Shown: positions 1 to 6,206 of the stretch, piece by piece
Layout: the number at the start of each line of letters is the position of its first letter
How positions within the stretch are numbered: the first letter of the stretch is position 1
DNA from: Glo-17 sp964549735
GTDB taxonomy: Bacteria > Krumholzibacteriota > Krumholzibacteriia > LZORAL124-64-63
Assembly (NCBI GenBank): GCA_964549735.1
Contig: CAZJWO010000086.1
Coordinates: 1-16,154, forward strand
Direction: 5' to 3'
Length of the DNA stretch: 16,154 nt
Notes under the pieces: generated by a model
What the model was told of the DNA's origin: nothing
The model's input: the letters and a program-made list of their open reading frames with translations, nothing else
Databases searched by the model: none
Position numbers and translations under genes: made by a program

Positions 1-53
1 GCGAGGGCGGCCGGACCGTGGGCGCGGGCGTGGTCGCCAAGATCCTCGCGTAG
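1..53 (+). CDS. tuf: Elongation factor Tu, C-terminal end (partial)
   Basis: Only the last 16 codons lie in the window, read in the frame that ends at the TAG at 51-53. They give EGGRTVGAGVVAKILA, which matches the conserved C-terminus of EF-Tu (family pattern REGGRTVGAGVV-KI). EF-Tu is the GTPase that delivers aminoacyl-tRNA to the ribosome. Its position directly before rpsJ fits the common str-S10 arrangement (rpsL-rpsG-fusA-tuf-rpsJ). The 5' part lies outside the window, so nothing can be said about the rest of the protein. Confidence 0.93.
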   Translation, partial: EGGRTVGAGVVAKILA

Positions 54-180
54 GGCGCACCCCGGGATCGCTGCGCGGCGCGGGGGCGCGCCGCGGGCGA
101 TCCGCAAATGCGCTAGGTGAGCAGGCGCCGCCGTCGCCGACGGCTGGCGAAGCTGGAGTAGCCTCGCAAAAGGAGCAAGT
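54..180 (+). other. tuf-rpsJ spacer with two strong hairpins
   Basis: This 127-nt gap is the longest non-coding stretch in the window. It holds two inverted repeats. In the first, 65-71 pairs with 97-103 and 75-82 pairs with 87-94 around a GGGG loop, with a small internal loop (TGC against GG) between the stems. In the second, 126-135 pairs with 139-149 with one bulged T and a GCC loop. Neither is followed by a T run, so they are not ordinary intrinsic terminators. I see no convincing -35/-10 promoter pair. A leader, processing or attenuation role for the S10 cluster is an inference. Confidence 0.6.
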
Positions 181-492
181 GTGGCTCGTCAGAAGGTACA
201 GATCAAGTTGCGGGCGTATGAACCGGCCGTGCTCGACAAATCGGCCGAGGTCATCGTCTCGACCGTCCTGAGAACCGGCGCCCTGGTGCGCGGTCCCATT
301 CCGCTGCCCACGAAGCGTTCGTTCTACACCGTGCTGCGCTCGCCGCACGTGGACAAGAAGTCCCGCGAGCAATTCGAGATGAAGATCCACAAGCGGTTGA
401 TCGAGATCGAGAACTCGACGCCGCAGACCATGGAATTCCTGCGCAAGCTGGCCCTGCCGGCCAGCGTCGACGTGGAGATCGTGGCCTCCTGA
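181..492 (+). CDS. rpsJ: 30S ribosomal protein S10
   Basis: S10 is a small-subunit protein that binds the 3' major domain of 16S rRNA in the 30S head. In many bacteria it also doubles as NusE in antitermination. The 103-aa product has the usual length. It carries the conserved TGALVRGPIPLPTKR block near residues 32-46 and the SPHVDKKSREQFEMKIHKR block near 54-72. The KKSREQF stretch resembles S10 of Bacteroidetes and relatives. Translation starts at a GTG, with AGGAG at 171-175 placed 5 nt upstream. It is the first gene after the tuf spacer and gives the S10 cluster its name. Confidence 0.97.
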   Translation: MARQKVQIKLRAYEPAVLDKSAEVIVSTVLRTGALVRGPIPLPTKRSFYTVLRSPHVDKKSREQFEMKIHKRLIEIENSTPQTMEFLRKLALPASVDVEIVAS

Positions 493-530
493 GCGGGCCG
501 CCTGCGCGCAAGTCCAGGGAGTTGCAAGAC

Positions 531-1151
531 ATGATCGGACTGATCGGCAAGAAGCTCGGCATGACCCGCCGTTTCGACGCGGAAGGCCGCAGCGTGCCCG
601 TGACGGTGATCCAGGCGGGACCCTGCGTGGTGACGCAGGTCAAGACCGCCGCCACCGACGGATACGACGCCGTCCAGATCGGCTACGGCGCGAAGAAGCC
701 GAAGAATACCCCCCTGCCTATGCAGGGGCATTTCCGCAAGGCCGGCACCGACCCTCTGCGGACCCTCTGCGAGTACCGGCTGGACGGCGAACCCGGCTTC
801 GCGCTGGGGCAGACCGTGGATCTGGCCGTCTTCGAGGGTGCCGAGAAGGTCGATGTCACCGGCACGACCAAGGGTCGCGGTTTCGCCGGGCGCATCAAGC
901 GCCACGGCCAGCATCGCGGGCCGGCGGCGCACGGTTCGAAGAACGTACGGGAGTTCGGCGGCACCGGCATGCACGAGGAACCGGGACGCGTGGTCCTCGG
1001 ACATCCCATGGCGGGGCAGTACGGCAACAAGCAGGAAACGAAGAAGAACCTCCGAATCGTGGCGATCGACAAGGAGCGGAACCTGCTGCTCGTGTGCGGA
1101 TCCGTACCCGGCCACAAGAACGGGATCGTGTTCATCCGGCCGAGCCGGTAA
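531..1151 (+). CDS. rplC: 50S ribosomal protein L3
   Basis: L3 is a primary 23S rRNA-binding protein that reaches towards the peptidyl-transferase centre. The 206-aa product opens with MIGLIGKKLGMTRRF, the usual L3 N-terminus. It contains the GTTKGRGFAGRIKRH block near residue 106 and the loop ending in GRVVLGHPMAGQYGN that approaches the catalytic centre. I chose ATG 531 because AGGGAG at 516-521 lies 9 nt upstream. An in-frame TTG at 522 would add three residues but would sit directly against that site. The gene lies 38 nt after rpsJ. Confidence 0.96.
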   Translation: MIGLIGKKLGMTRRFDAEGRSVPVTVIQAGPCVVTQVKTAATDGYDAVQIGYGAKKPKNTPLPMQGHFRKAGTDPLRTLCEYRLDGEPGFALGQTVDLAVFEGAEKVDVTGTTKGRGFAGRIKRHGQHRGPAAHGSKNVREFGGTGMHEEPGRVVLGHPMAGQYGNKQETKKNLRIVAIDKERNLLLVCGSVPGHKNGIVFIRPSR

Positions 1152-1153
1152 GC

Positions 1154-1169
1154 CGGTCCGAGGGGACCG
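1154..1169 (+). other. rplC-rplD intercistronic hairpin
   Basis: CGGTCC at 1154-1159 pairs perfectly with GGACCG at 1164-1169 around a GAGG loop. It begins two bases after the rplC stop and folds up the AGGGG that would otherwise serve the ATG at 1170. No T run follows. This supports the later rplD start at 1191, or else indicates a gated upstream start. Confidence 0.5.
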
Positions 1170-1190
1170 ATGAAGGACGAGGTCAAGACG

Positions 1191-1817
1191 ATGGCGACCG
1201 CGAAGCTCTACAGCAGCCAGGGCGAGCCCAAGGGGACGGTGGATCTGCCCGCCGCGCTCTTCGCGCAGCCCGTACACCGGCAGGCCCTCTACGAGGCCGT
1301 GCGCTGTTTCCTGGCCAATCAGCGCCAGGGCACGCACGACACGAAGACCCGGGCCGAGGTCGTGGGCCGCAAGTCGAAGATGTTCAAGCAGAAGGGCACC
1401 GGCCGGGCGCGCATGGGCCAGATCACGAGCCCCAGCCGCGTCGGCGGCGGCCGCGCGCACGGTCCGCATCCGCGCGACTACGGCTACAAGCTGCCGCGCA
1501 AGGTCAAGCGGCTGGCCCTGAAGTCGGCGCTGAGCGATCGCGCCGCCGGCCAGCGCGTCAGCGTGGTCGAGGATCCGCAGCTGGCGGCGCCCAAGACGCG
1601 CACCATGGCCGCGCTGCTCGCCAAGATGGAACTGCACGGGCGGCACACGCTCGTCGTGCTGCCGGCCGGCGGGGACAACCTGTTCAAGAGCCTGCGCAAT
1701 CTGGCGGGCGTGCGGGTCCTGCGCAGCGACGAGCTGAACGCGTACAGCATCCTGTGGGCCGACAATCTGGTGTTCACCACGGACGCGCTGCGCGGCGCCG
1801 AGGAGGTCTTCGTATGA
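1191..1817 (+). CDS. rplD: 50S ribosomal protein L4
   Basis: L4 binds 23S rRNA domain I and lines the peptide exit tunnel. In E. coli it also represses the S10 operon. With the start at 1191 the product has 208 aa. The tunnel loop keeps KQKGTGRARMG, followed by SPSRVGGGRAHGPHPRDYGYKL. The usual KKPW-type segment before it is replaced by RKSKMF, a form closer to Bacteroidetes L4. GAGG at 1179-1182 lies 8 nt before ATG 1191. An alternative ATG at 1170 (215 aa) has its ribosome site inside a hairpin and spaced too close. The stop overlaps the rplW start as ATGA. Confidence 0.94.
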   Translation: MATAKLYSSQGEPKGTVDLPAALFAQPVHRQALYEAVRCFLANQRQGTHDTKTRAEVVGRKSKMFKQKGTGRARMGQITSPSRVGGGRAHGPHPRDYGYKLPRKVKRLALKSALSDRAAGQRVSVVEDPQLAAPKTRTMAALLAKMELHGRHTLVVLPAGGDNLFKSLRNLAGVRVLRSDELNAYSILWADNLVFTTDALRGAEEVFV

Positions 1818-2104
1818 AGGACCTGAGCCAGGTCGTGCGCAAGGCGCTCGTGACCGAACGGTTCGCGAAGCTGCGCGAGCGCGACAACAAGTTCGTCTTC
1901 GAGGTGCACCCGGACGCCAACAAGCACGAGATCCGCCAGGCGGTCGAGCACTACTTCGGCGTGAAGGTGCTGGACGTGCGCACCCTGAACGTGGTGGGCA
2001 AGGTCAAGCGTCTCGGACGTTTTCAGGGCAAGCGCGCCGATTGGAAGAAGGCCATCGTGACCCTGGCCGCCGGCGACGGCATCGACCTGTTCGATCAGGT
2101 CTAG
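1814..2104 (+). CDS. rplW: 50S ribosomal protein L23
   Basis: L23 sits at the exit of the peptide tunnel and is the docking site for trigger factor and SRP. The 96-aa product reads MKDLSQVVRKALVTERF at the start, then shows the NKFVFEVHPDANKHEIRQAV block and the VLDVRTLNVVGKVKR segment characteristic of bacterial L23. The ATG at 1814 overlaps the rplD stop (ATGA), and AGGAGG at 1801-1806 inside rplD lies 7 nt upstream, so translation is probably coupled to L4. Confidence 0.96.
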   Translation: MKDLSQVVRKALVTERFAKLRERDNKFVFEVHPDANKHEIRQAVEHYFGVKVLDVRTLNVVGKVKRLGRFQGKRADWKKAIVTLAAGDGIDLFDQV

Positions 2105-2129
2105 CGCGCGGCCAGTAGCGACGTTGCAA

Positions 2130-2181
2130 CGCCGGCCGCAGGCCGGCGGCGAAGACGGGGCCGACCGGCGGCAGACGCCGG
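2130..2181 (+). other. rplW-rplB spacer: two GC-rich hairpins
   Basis: The 101-nt spacer (2105-2205) holds a perfect 8-bp stem, 2130-2137 with 2141-2148, around a GCA loop. A second 6-bp stem pairs CCGGCG at 2165-2170 with CGCCGG at 2176-2181. A palindrome, GTTGCAAC, sits at 2123-2130 just before the first stem. No T run or coding potential is visible. The function is unknown; mRNA stability or insulation of the rplB start is possible. Confidence 0.5.
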
Positions 2182-2205
2182 CAGGCCCGGAAAAGGCAGG
2201 ACGAG

Positions 2206-3036
2206 ATGCCCATCAGGAAACTCAAGCCCGTGACTCCGACGCAGCGGTTCCGGACGGTGGCCGACTTCAGCGAGATCACGAAGACGCAGCCCGAGAAGTC
2301 GCTGCTCGAGCCGCTGATCAAGTCGGGCGGCCGCAACAACATGGGCCGGATCACGAGCCGCCGCCGGGGCGGCGGCCACAAGCGACGCTACCGCAAGATC
2401 GACTTCAAGCGGCACAACAAGGTCGGCGTGCCGGCTCGCGTCGCCGCGATCGAATACGACCCCAATCGGAGCGCGCGCATCGCCCTGCTGCACTACGCGG
2501 ACGGCGAGAAGCGCTACATCCTGTGGCCGAAGGGCCTGCAAGTGGGCGACACGGTCCAGTGCGGCCCGGAGGCGGCGTTCAACACGGGCAACGCCCTGCC
2601 GTTGACGCGCATCCCGCTGGGCACGCTGGTGCACAACGTCGAGCTGACGATCGGCAAGGGGGGCCAGGTGGTCCGCTCGGCCGGCAGCTACGCGCAGGTG
2701 ATGGCCAAGGACGGCGATCGCGTCACGCTGCGTCTGCCCAGCGGCGAAGTGCGCATGGTGCACCGCAACTGCTACGCCACGATCGGCGAAGTCGGCAACG
2801 CCGAGCACGAGAACATCGTCAGCGGCAAGGCGGGCCGGACGCGCTGGCTGGGACGCCGGCCCAAGGTGCGTGGCGTGGCGATGAATCCCGTCGACCACCC
2901 GCACGGCGGCGGCGAAGGCCGCACCAGCGGCGGCCGGCATCCGTGCACGCCGTGGGGCAAGCCGACCAAGGGCGCCAAGACACGCAAGAAGCAGCCGTCC
3001 GACGCGTTCATCGTGCGCCGGCGCAAGAGCAAGTAG
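2206..3036 (+). CDS. rplB: 50S ribosomal protein L2
   Basis: L2 is one of the most conserved ribosomal proteins and is needed for subunit joining and peptidyl-transferase activity. The 276-aa product has the usual length. It starts MPIRKLKPVTPTQRF and contains GGRNNMGRITSRRRGGGHKRRYR at roughly residues 41-63. Near the C-terminus it has RGVAMNPVDHPHGGGEGRTS (about 222-241), which includes the conserved histidine equivalent to E. coli His229. AAAAGG at 2191-2196 lies 9 nt before the ATG, with AGGA also nearby. Unlike its upstream neighbours it is set apart by a 101-nt structured spacer. Confidence 0.97.
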   Translation: MPIRKLKPVTPTQRFRTVADFSEITKTQPEKSLLEPLIKSGGRNNMGRITSRRRGGGHKRRYRKIDFKRHNKVGVPARVAAIEYDPNRSARIALLHYADGEKRYILWPKGLQVGDTVQCGPEAAFNTGNALPLTRIPLGTLVHNVELTIGKGGQVVRSAGSYAQVMAKDGDRVTLRLPSGEVRMVHRNCYATIGEVGNAEHENIVSGKAGRTRWLGRRPKVRGVAMNPVDHPHGGGEGRTSGGRHPCTPWGKPTKGAKTRKKQPSDAFIVRRRKSK

Positions 3037-3045
3037 GATCGGCGA

Positions 3046-3065
3046 CCGGCCGCACGGGCGGCTGG
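3046..3065 (+). other. rplB-rpsS intercistronic hairpin
   Basis: CCGGCCGC at 3046-3053 pairs with GCGGCTGG at 3058-3065, an 8-bp stem with one G-T wobble and an ACGG loop. It ends a few bases before the purine-rich ribosome site of rpsS (GGAGGCGAAAGAGG from 3069). No T run follows. Confidence 0.45.
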
Positions 3066-3083
3066 AACGGAGGCGAAAGAGGC

Positions 3084-3356
3084 ATGACGCGATCGATCAA
3101 GAAGGGGCCGTTCGTCGACGAGCATCTGGTCGGCAAGGTCTCCGCGCTCAACAACCGGAGCGAGAAGCGGGTCATCAAGACCTGGTCGCGCCGTTCGACG
3201 ATCGTTCCCGAATTCCTGGGGCATACCATCGCCGTGCATAACGGCAAGCAGTTCATCCCGGTGTATGTCCAGGAGAACATGGTGGGGCACAAGCTGGGCG
3301 AGTTCGCGCCGACGCGGACCTACCGCGGCCACACGAGCAAGAGCAAGAAGAAGTAG
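3084..3356 (+). CDS. rpsS: 30S ribosomal protein S19
   Basis: S19 lies in the 30S head, pairs with S13 and contacts the A-site side of the decoding region. The 90-aa product starts MTRSIKKGPFVDEHL. It carries the KTWSRRSTIVPEFLGHTIAVHNGK block (about 33-56) and the GHKLGEFAPTRTYRGH signature (about 68-83), then a lysine-rich tail, all typical of S19. The ribosome site is the purine run from 3069 to 3082. rplV follows after 16 nt. Confidence 0.96.
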   Translation: MTRSIKKGPFVDEHLVGKVSALNNRSEKRVIKTWSRRSTIVPEFLGHTIAVHNGKQFIPVYVQENMVGHKLGEFAPTRTYRGHTSKSKKK

Positions 3357-3372
3357 CTCTGGAGGAAGCATG

Positions 3373-3720
3373 ATGGAGGCAATGGCCATTGCCCGCTACG
3401 TCCGGATCTCGCCGCGCAAGGCGCGCCTGGTCGCCAACCTCGTGCGCGGCAGGACGATCGAGGAGGCGATCAGCATCCTCGCCCTGACGCCCAAGAAAGC
3501 GTCGCCCTTGCTGCGCAAGACGATCATGTCGGCCAAGGCCAACGCCCAGGTCCTGAACGACGAGGGCGCGGTGTTGCAGGACAACCGGCTCTTCATCAAG
3601 GAGATCCGCATCGACGAGGGGCCGACGCAGAAGCGGATCCGGCCGCGCGCCCAGGGCCGCGCCTACCGCATCCACAAGCCGACGAGCCATATCAAGGTGA
3701 CGGTCGAGACCCGCGATTGA
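3373..3720 (+). CDS. rplV: 50S ribosomal protein L22
   Basis: L22 binds several 23S domains and its long beta-hairpin lines the exit tunnel, where macrolides act. With the chosen start the product has 115 aa. It shows ARYVRISPRKARLVANLVRG at the N-terminus and KRIRPRAQGRAYRI followed by K-TSHIKV at the C-terminus, which is the tunnel hairpin. Three in-frame ATGs lie close together (3370, 3373, 3382). GGAGGA at 3361-3366 is spaced 6 nt from 3373 but only 3 from 3370, so 3373 is preferred, with an uncertainty of a few residues. Confidence 0.95.
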   Translation: MEAMAIARYVRISPRKARLVANLVRGRTIEEAISILALTPKKASPLLRKTIMSAKANAQVLNDEGAVLQDNRLFIKEIRIDEGPTQKRIRPRAQGRAYRIHKPTSHIKVTVETRD

Positions 3721-3725
3721 CGAAG

Positions 3726-3789
3726 GTGCCCGGCCCCCGGCGGGGCGGGCACGACCGACGCGACGTCAGAGATGCCCCGTTGGCGGGGC
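3726..3789 (+). other. rplV-rpsC spacer: two tandem hairpins
   Basis: In the 91-nt spacer, GTGCCC at 3726-3731 pairs with GGGCAC at 3747-3752, continued by CCCC (3734-3737) with GGGG (3742-3745). A second perfect stem pairs GCCCCG (3774-3779) with CGGGGC (3784-3789) around a TTGG tetraloop. The rpsC ribosome site follows within 10 nt. No terminator T run is present. Confidence 0.5.
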
Positions 3790-3811
3790 CGAGACAGAGG
3801 AAAGGCAGAAG

Positions 3812-4486
3812 ATGGGCCAGAAAACGCATCCGATCGGATTCCGGCTGGGCATCGTCAAGGACTGGCAGTCCACCTGGTTCAGCGAGAAGCACTTCGCGGA
3901 CTGGCTCCAGGAGGATCTCAAGGTCCGCAAGTACCTGCAGGCCCGTGTCGGCGCCGCGGGGATCGCCGCGGTCAAGATCAAGCGGTTCCGCGAGCGCGTG
4001 CACGTCATCATCGCCACGAGCCGGCCAGGCGTCGTCATCGGCCGGCGGGGCGCCCAGGCGGAGTCTCTGCGCCAGGAGCTGGAGAAGCTGACCGGCAAGA
4101 AGATCAAGCTGGATGTGGACGAGGTCAAGAAGCCCGAACTGAGCGCGCCGCTGGTAGCCGAGCATATCGCGGTCCAGCTGGCCAGCCGCGTCTCGTTCCG
4201 GCGGGCCATGAAGAAGGCCATCTCCACGGCGATGCGCATGGGAGCCAAGGGCGTGCGGGTGCGCTGCGCGGGCCGTCTCGGTGGCGCCGAGATGGCGCGG
4301 GTCGAGAGCTATGCCGAAGGCAGCGTGCCGTTGCACACGCTGCGCGCGGACATCGACTACGGCACGGCGACCGGCCGTTCGCAGTACGGCGCGATCGGCG
4401 TGAAGGTATGGATCTGCAAGGGTGAGATCTTCCCCGCGGAGTTCAAGGAGAACCTGCGCAACCAGGTGGCGCGGGATCGCGCCTAG
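3812..4486 (+). CDS. rpsC: 30S ribosomal protein S3
   Basis: S3 sits at the mRNA entry side of the 30S head and, with S4 and S5, forms the mRNA entry helicase region. The 224-aa product starts MGQKTHPIGFRLG. It has the type II KH domain with the GxxG loop as GRRG at 77-80 (VVIGRRGAQAESL). The C-terminal domain contains GVRVRCAGRLGGAEMAR, and DIDYGTATGRSQYGAIGVKVW lies near the end. The short C-terminal tail makes it slightly shorter than E. coli S3. GAGG at 3797-3800 and AAAGG at 3801-3805 precede the ATG. Confidence 0.97.
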   Translation: MGQKTHPIGFRLGIVKDWQSTWFSEKHFADWLQEDLKVRKYLQARVGAAGIAAVKIKRFRERVHVIIATSRPGVVIGRRGAQAESLRQELEKLTGKKIKLDVDEVKKPELSAPLVAEHIAVQLASRVSFRRAMKKAISTAMRMGAKGVRVRCAGRLGGAEMARVESYAEGSVPLHTLRADIDYGTATGRSQYGAIGVKVWICKGEIFPAEFKENLRNQVARDRA

Positions 4487-4488
4487 CC

Positions 4489-4535
4489 GGCGGCAGCTCT
4501 CGCGTTGAGACGGGGCGCGCGACGCGCCCGCCGCC
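4489..4535 (+). other. rpsC-rplP compound hairpin
   Basis: An outer stem pairs GGCGGC (4489-4494) with GCCGCC (4530-4535). Inside it a perfect 7-bp hairpin pairs GGGCGCG (4513-4519) with CGCGCCC (4523-4529) around a CGA loop, flush against the outer 3' arm. The structure fills most of the 67-nt spacer and ends 3 nt before the rplP ribosome site AGAGGA (4539-4544). Confidence 0.5.
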
Positions 4536-4553
4536 AGTAGAGGAAAACGAATC

Positions 4554-4967
4554 ATGTTGATGCCGAAGCGCACCAAGTTCCGGAAGATGATGAAAGGACG
4601 CCGTACGGGCATGGCCTACCGCGGGTCCACCGTCGCTTTCGGCGATTACGGTCTGCAGGCAGTAGAGGCCGGCTGGCTCAAGAGCCGGCAGATCGAAGCC
4701 GCCCGAATCGCGATCACCCGCTGCATGAAGCGTCTGGGCAAGGTCTGGATCCGCGTGTTCCCGGACAAGCCCATCACGCTGAAGCCAGCGGAAACCCGCA
4801 TGGGCAAAGGCAAGGGCGCGCCCGAATACTGGGTCGCGGTCGTCAAGCCCGGGCGGATCATCTACGAGATCAACGGGGTGACGCCGGAGCTGGCCAAGGA
4901 GGCTTTGCGCCTCGGCGCGGCCAAGCTGCCCTTGAAGACCCGTGTCGTCAGCCGGCAGGGAGACTAG
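4554..4967 (+). CDS. rplP: 50S ribosomal protein L16
   Basis: L16 organises the A-site and the helix 38-42 region of 23S rRNA. The 137-aa product has family length and starts MLMPKRTKFRKMMKGR. It has the conserved FGDYGLQA block near residue 35, TRCMKRLGKVWIRVFPDKP in the middle, and the ETRMGKGKGAPEYWVAVVKPGR signature near residues 80-100. AGAGGA at 4539-4544 lies 9 nt upstream of the ATG. rpmC begins 3 nt after the stop. Confidence 0.97.
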   Translation: MLMPKRTKFRKMMKGRRTGMAYRGSTVAFGDYGLQAVEAGWLKSRQIEAARIAITRCMKRLGKVWIRVFPDKPITLKPAETRMGKGKGAPEYWVAVVKPGRIIYEINGVTPELAKEALRLGAAKLPLKTRVVSRQGD

Positions 4968-4970
4968 GTC

Positions 4971-5177
4971 ATGGCCAGGAAGAAAGCGCACGATCTGCGG
5001 GACATGCCCCTCGAGGATCTCGTGAGCCTCGAACGCGAGAGGGCCGAAGAACTCATGAATCTCAGGCTGCGGCTCAAGCTGCGGCAGGTGGACAATCCGC
5101 TGTCGGTGCGCAATGCGCGCCGGGAGCTGGCGACGATCAAGACGGTCATCAACCTGAAGAGGAAGGCCGCGCTCTAG
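4971..5177 (+). CDS. rpmC: 50S ribosomal protein L29
   Basis: L29 is a small helical protein next to L23 at the tunnel exit. The 68-aa product fits the family: an N-terminal DLRDMPLEDLVSLERERAEEL helix, a LMNLRLRLKLRQVDNP segment (the usual L-NLRFQ-A-GQLENP pattern), and RNARRELATIKTVINLKR as the second helix. It starts at ATG 4971, three bases after rplP, with GGGAGA of the rplP end serving as the ribosome site. Confidence 0.95.
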   Translation: MARKKAHDLRDMPLEDLVSLERERAEELMNLRLRLKLRQVDNPLSVRNARRELATIKTVINLKRKAAL

Positions 5178-5186
5178 CGCCGATCA

Positions 5187-5204
5187 GGCCCCCGGCGCGG
5201 GGCC
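5187..5204 (+). other. rpmC-rpsQ intercistronic hairpin
   Basis: GGCCCC at 5187-5192 pairs with GGGGCC at 5199-5204 around a six-base loop. It ends 2 nt before AGGAG at 5207-5211, the rpsQ ribosome site. No T run is present. Confidence 0.45.
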
Positions 5205-5217
5205 CCAGGAGAACGGA

Positions 5218-5484
5218 ATGATGGCAAGCAGCGAACGCAATCTGAGGGCGGTCAGGATCGGCACGGTCGTGTCGAGCAAGATGGACAAGACCGTCGTCGT
5301 GTTGATCAGCCGGCGCTTCCCGCACCCGCTCTACGGGCGGATCGTCACGCGGTCGACGAAGTTGACGGCCCATGACGAGGCCAACGAGTGCCGGATCGGC
5401 GACGTGGTGAGGCTGATGAGCACTCGTCCCCTCTCCAAGACCAAGCGCTGGCGGGTCGCGGAGATCCTCGAGAAAGCCAAGTAG
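5218..5484 (+). CDS. rpsQ: 30S ribosomal protein S17
   Basis: S17 is an OB-fold primary 16S rRNA-binding protein needed early in 30S assembly. The 88-aa product has RIGTVVSSKMDKTVVVLI at the N-terminus, then HPLYGRIVTRSTKLTAHDE, and ends with the strongly conserved RPLSKTKRWRVAEILEKA. Adjacent ATGs occur at 5218 and 5221. AGGAG at 5207-5211 is 6 nt from the first and 9 nt from the second, so the start is uncertain by one residue. It closes the S10 cluster; rplN follows after 17 nt. Confidence 0.95.
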   Translation: MMASSERNLRAVRIGTVVSSKMDKTVVVLISRRFPHPLYGRIVTRSTKLTAHDEANECRIGDVVRLMSTRPLSKTKRWRVAEILEKAK

Positions 5485-5501
5485 GACCGGAGGCAGGAGC
5501 A

Positions 5502-5873
5502 ATGATCCAGGAATTTTCGCGCCTGAATATCGCGGACAACTCCGGTGCCAAGACGGCCATGTGCATCAGGGTGCTCGGCGGTTCGGGCCGCCGCTACGCG
5601 CGAGTCGGCGATGTCATCGTCGCTTCGGTGAAGTCGGCCATTCCCAACGGCAACGTCAAGAAGGGCCAGGTCGTCAAGTGCGTCATCGTGCGCACGACGA
5701 AGGAGATCGGGCGCCGGGACGGCAGCTACATCCGTTTCAGCGAGAATGCGGCCGTGATCCTGGACGCCGAGGGCAAGGAACCGGTCGGCACGCGCATCTT
5801 CGGTCCCGTGGCTCGCGAGCTGCGCGAGAAGCGGTTCATGAAGATCGTCAGCCTGGCGCCGGAGGTGTTGTGA
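5502..5873 (+). CDS. rplN: 50S ribosomal protein L14
   Basis: L14 is a beta-barrel protein at the subunit interface that forms bridges to 16S rRNA and is the docking site of the silencing factor RsfS. The 123-aa product starts MIQEFSRLNIADNSGAKTAMCIRVLGGS, followed by the VGDVIVASVKSAIPNG block, FSENAAVILD and GTRIFGPVARELREK, all diagnostic of L14. GGAGG at 5489-5493 is 8 nt before ATG 5502. An upstream extension of the frame is excluded because it would run through rpsQ. The stop overlaps the rplX start by one base (TGATG). Confidence 0.97.
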   Translation: MIQEFSRLNIADNSGAKTAMCIRVLGGSGRRYARVGDVIVASVKSAIPNGNVKKGQVVKCVIVRTTKEIGRRDGSYIRFSENAAVILDAEGKEPVGTRIFGPVARELREKRFMKIVSLAPEVL

Positions 5874-6187
5874 TGAAGATCAAGAAGGGCGACCAGGTCA
5901 GGGTCATGGCCGGCAACGACCGCGGCAAGGAAGGCAAGGTGCTCAAGGTCTTCCCGGAGTCCGACCGCGTCATCGTCGAGAAGATCAATCTGATCAAGCG
6001 GCATCAGAAGCGTACGCAAGCCAGGCCGCAGGGCGGCATCATCGAGAAGGAGGCGCCGATCCACGCCTCGAACGTGATGCTCGTCTGTCCGCAAACCAAG
6101 AAGCCGACGCGCATCGGCAAGGAGATCCTGTCCGACGGCAGCCGCGCCCGCGTGAGCAAGCAGAGCGGCGAGATGCTCGGTGACTAG
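5873..6187 (+). CDS. rplX: 50S ribosomal protein L24
   Basis: L24 starts assembly of the large subunit by binding the 5' end of 23S rRNA. The 104-aa product starts with a KOW domain (KKGDQVRVMAGNDRGKEGKVLKV, about residues 4-26), then VEKINLIKRHQKRTQARPQGGIIEKEAPIHASNVMLV, the usual L24 core. GGAGG at 5861-5865 lies 7 nt upstream, inside the end of rplN. The TGATG overlap with rplN suggests translational coupling. Confidence 0.96.
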   Translation: MKIKKGDQVRVMAGNDRGKEGKVLKVFPESDRVIVEKINLIKRHQKRTQARPQGGIIEKEAPIHASNVMLVCPQTKKPTRIGKEILSDGSRARVSKQSGEMLGD

Positions 6188-6206
6188 GACGACGGAGGAT
6201 GGTGCG

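Noticed and set aside
65..103. Hairpin after tuf considered as an intrinsic terminator.
   Set aside because: The stem is strong but is followed by GCAAATGCGC rather than a T run, so an ordinary Rho-independent terminator is not supported. The same applies to the other intercistronic hairpins.
54..180. Search for a promoter before rpsJ.
   Set aside because: No convincing -35/-10 pair could be picked out in the GC-rich sequence; any call would be guesswork.
2130..2181. Spacer hairpins considered as a REP-like or mobile repeat family.
   Set aside because: The stems in different spacers do not share a common sequence, so there is no evidence of a dispersed element.
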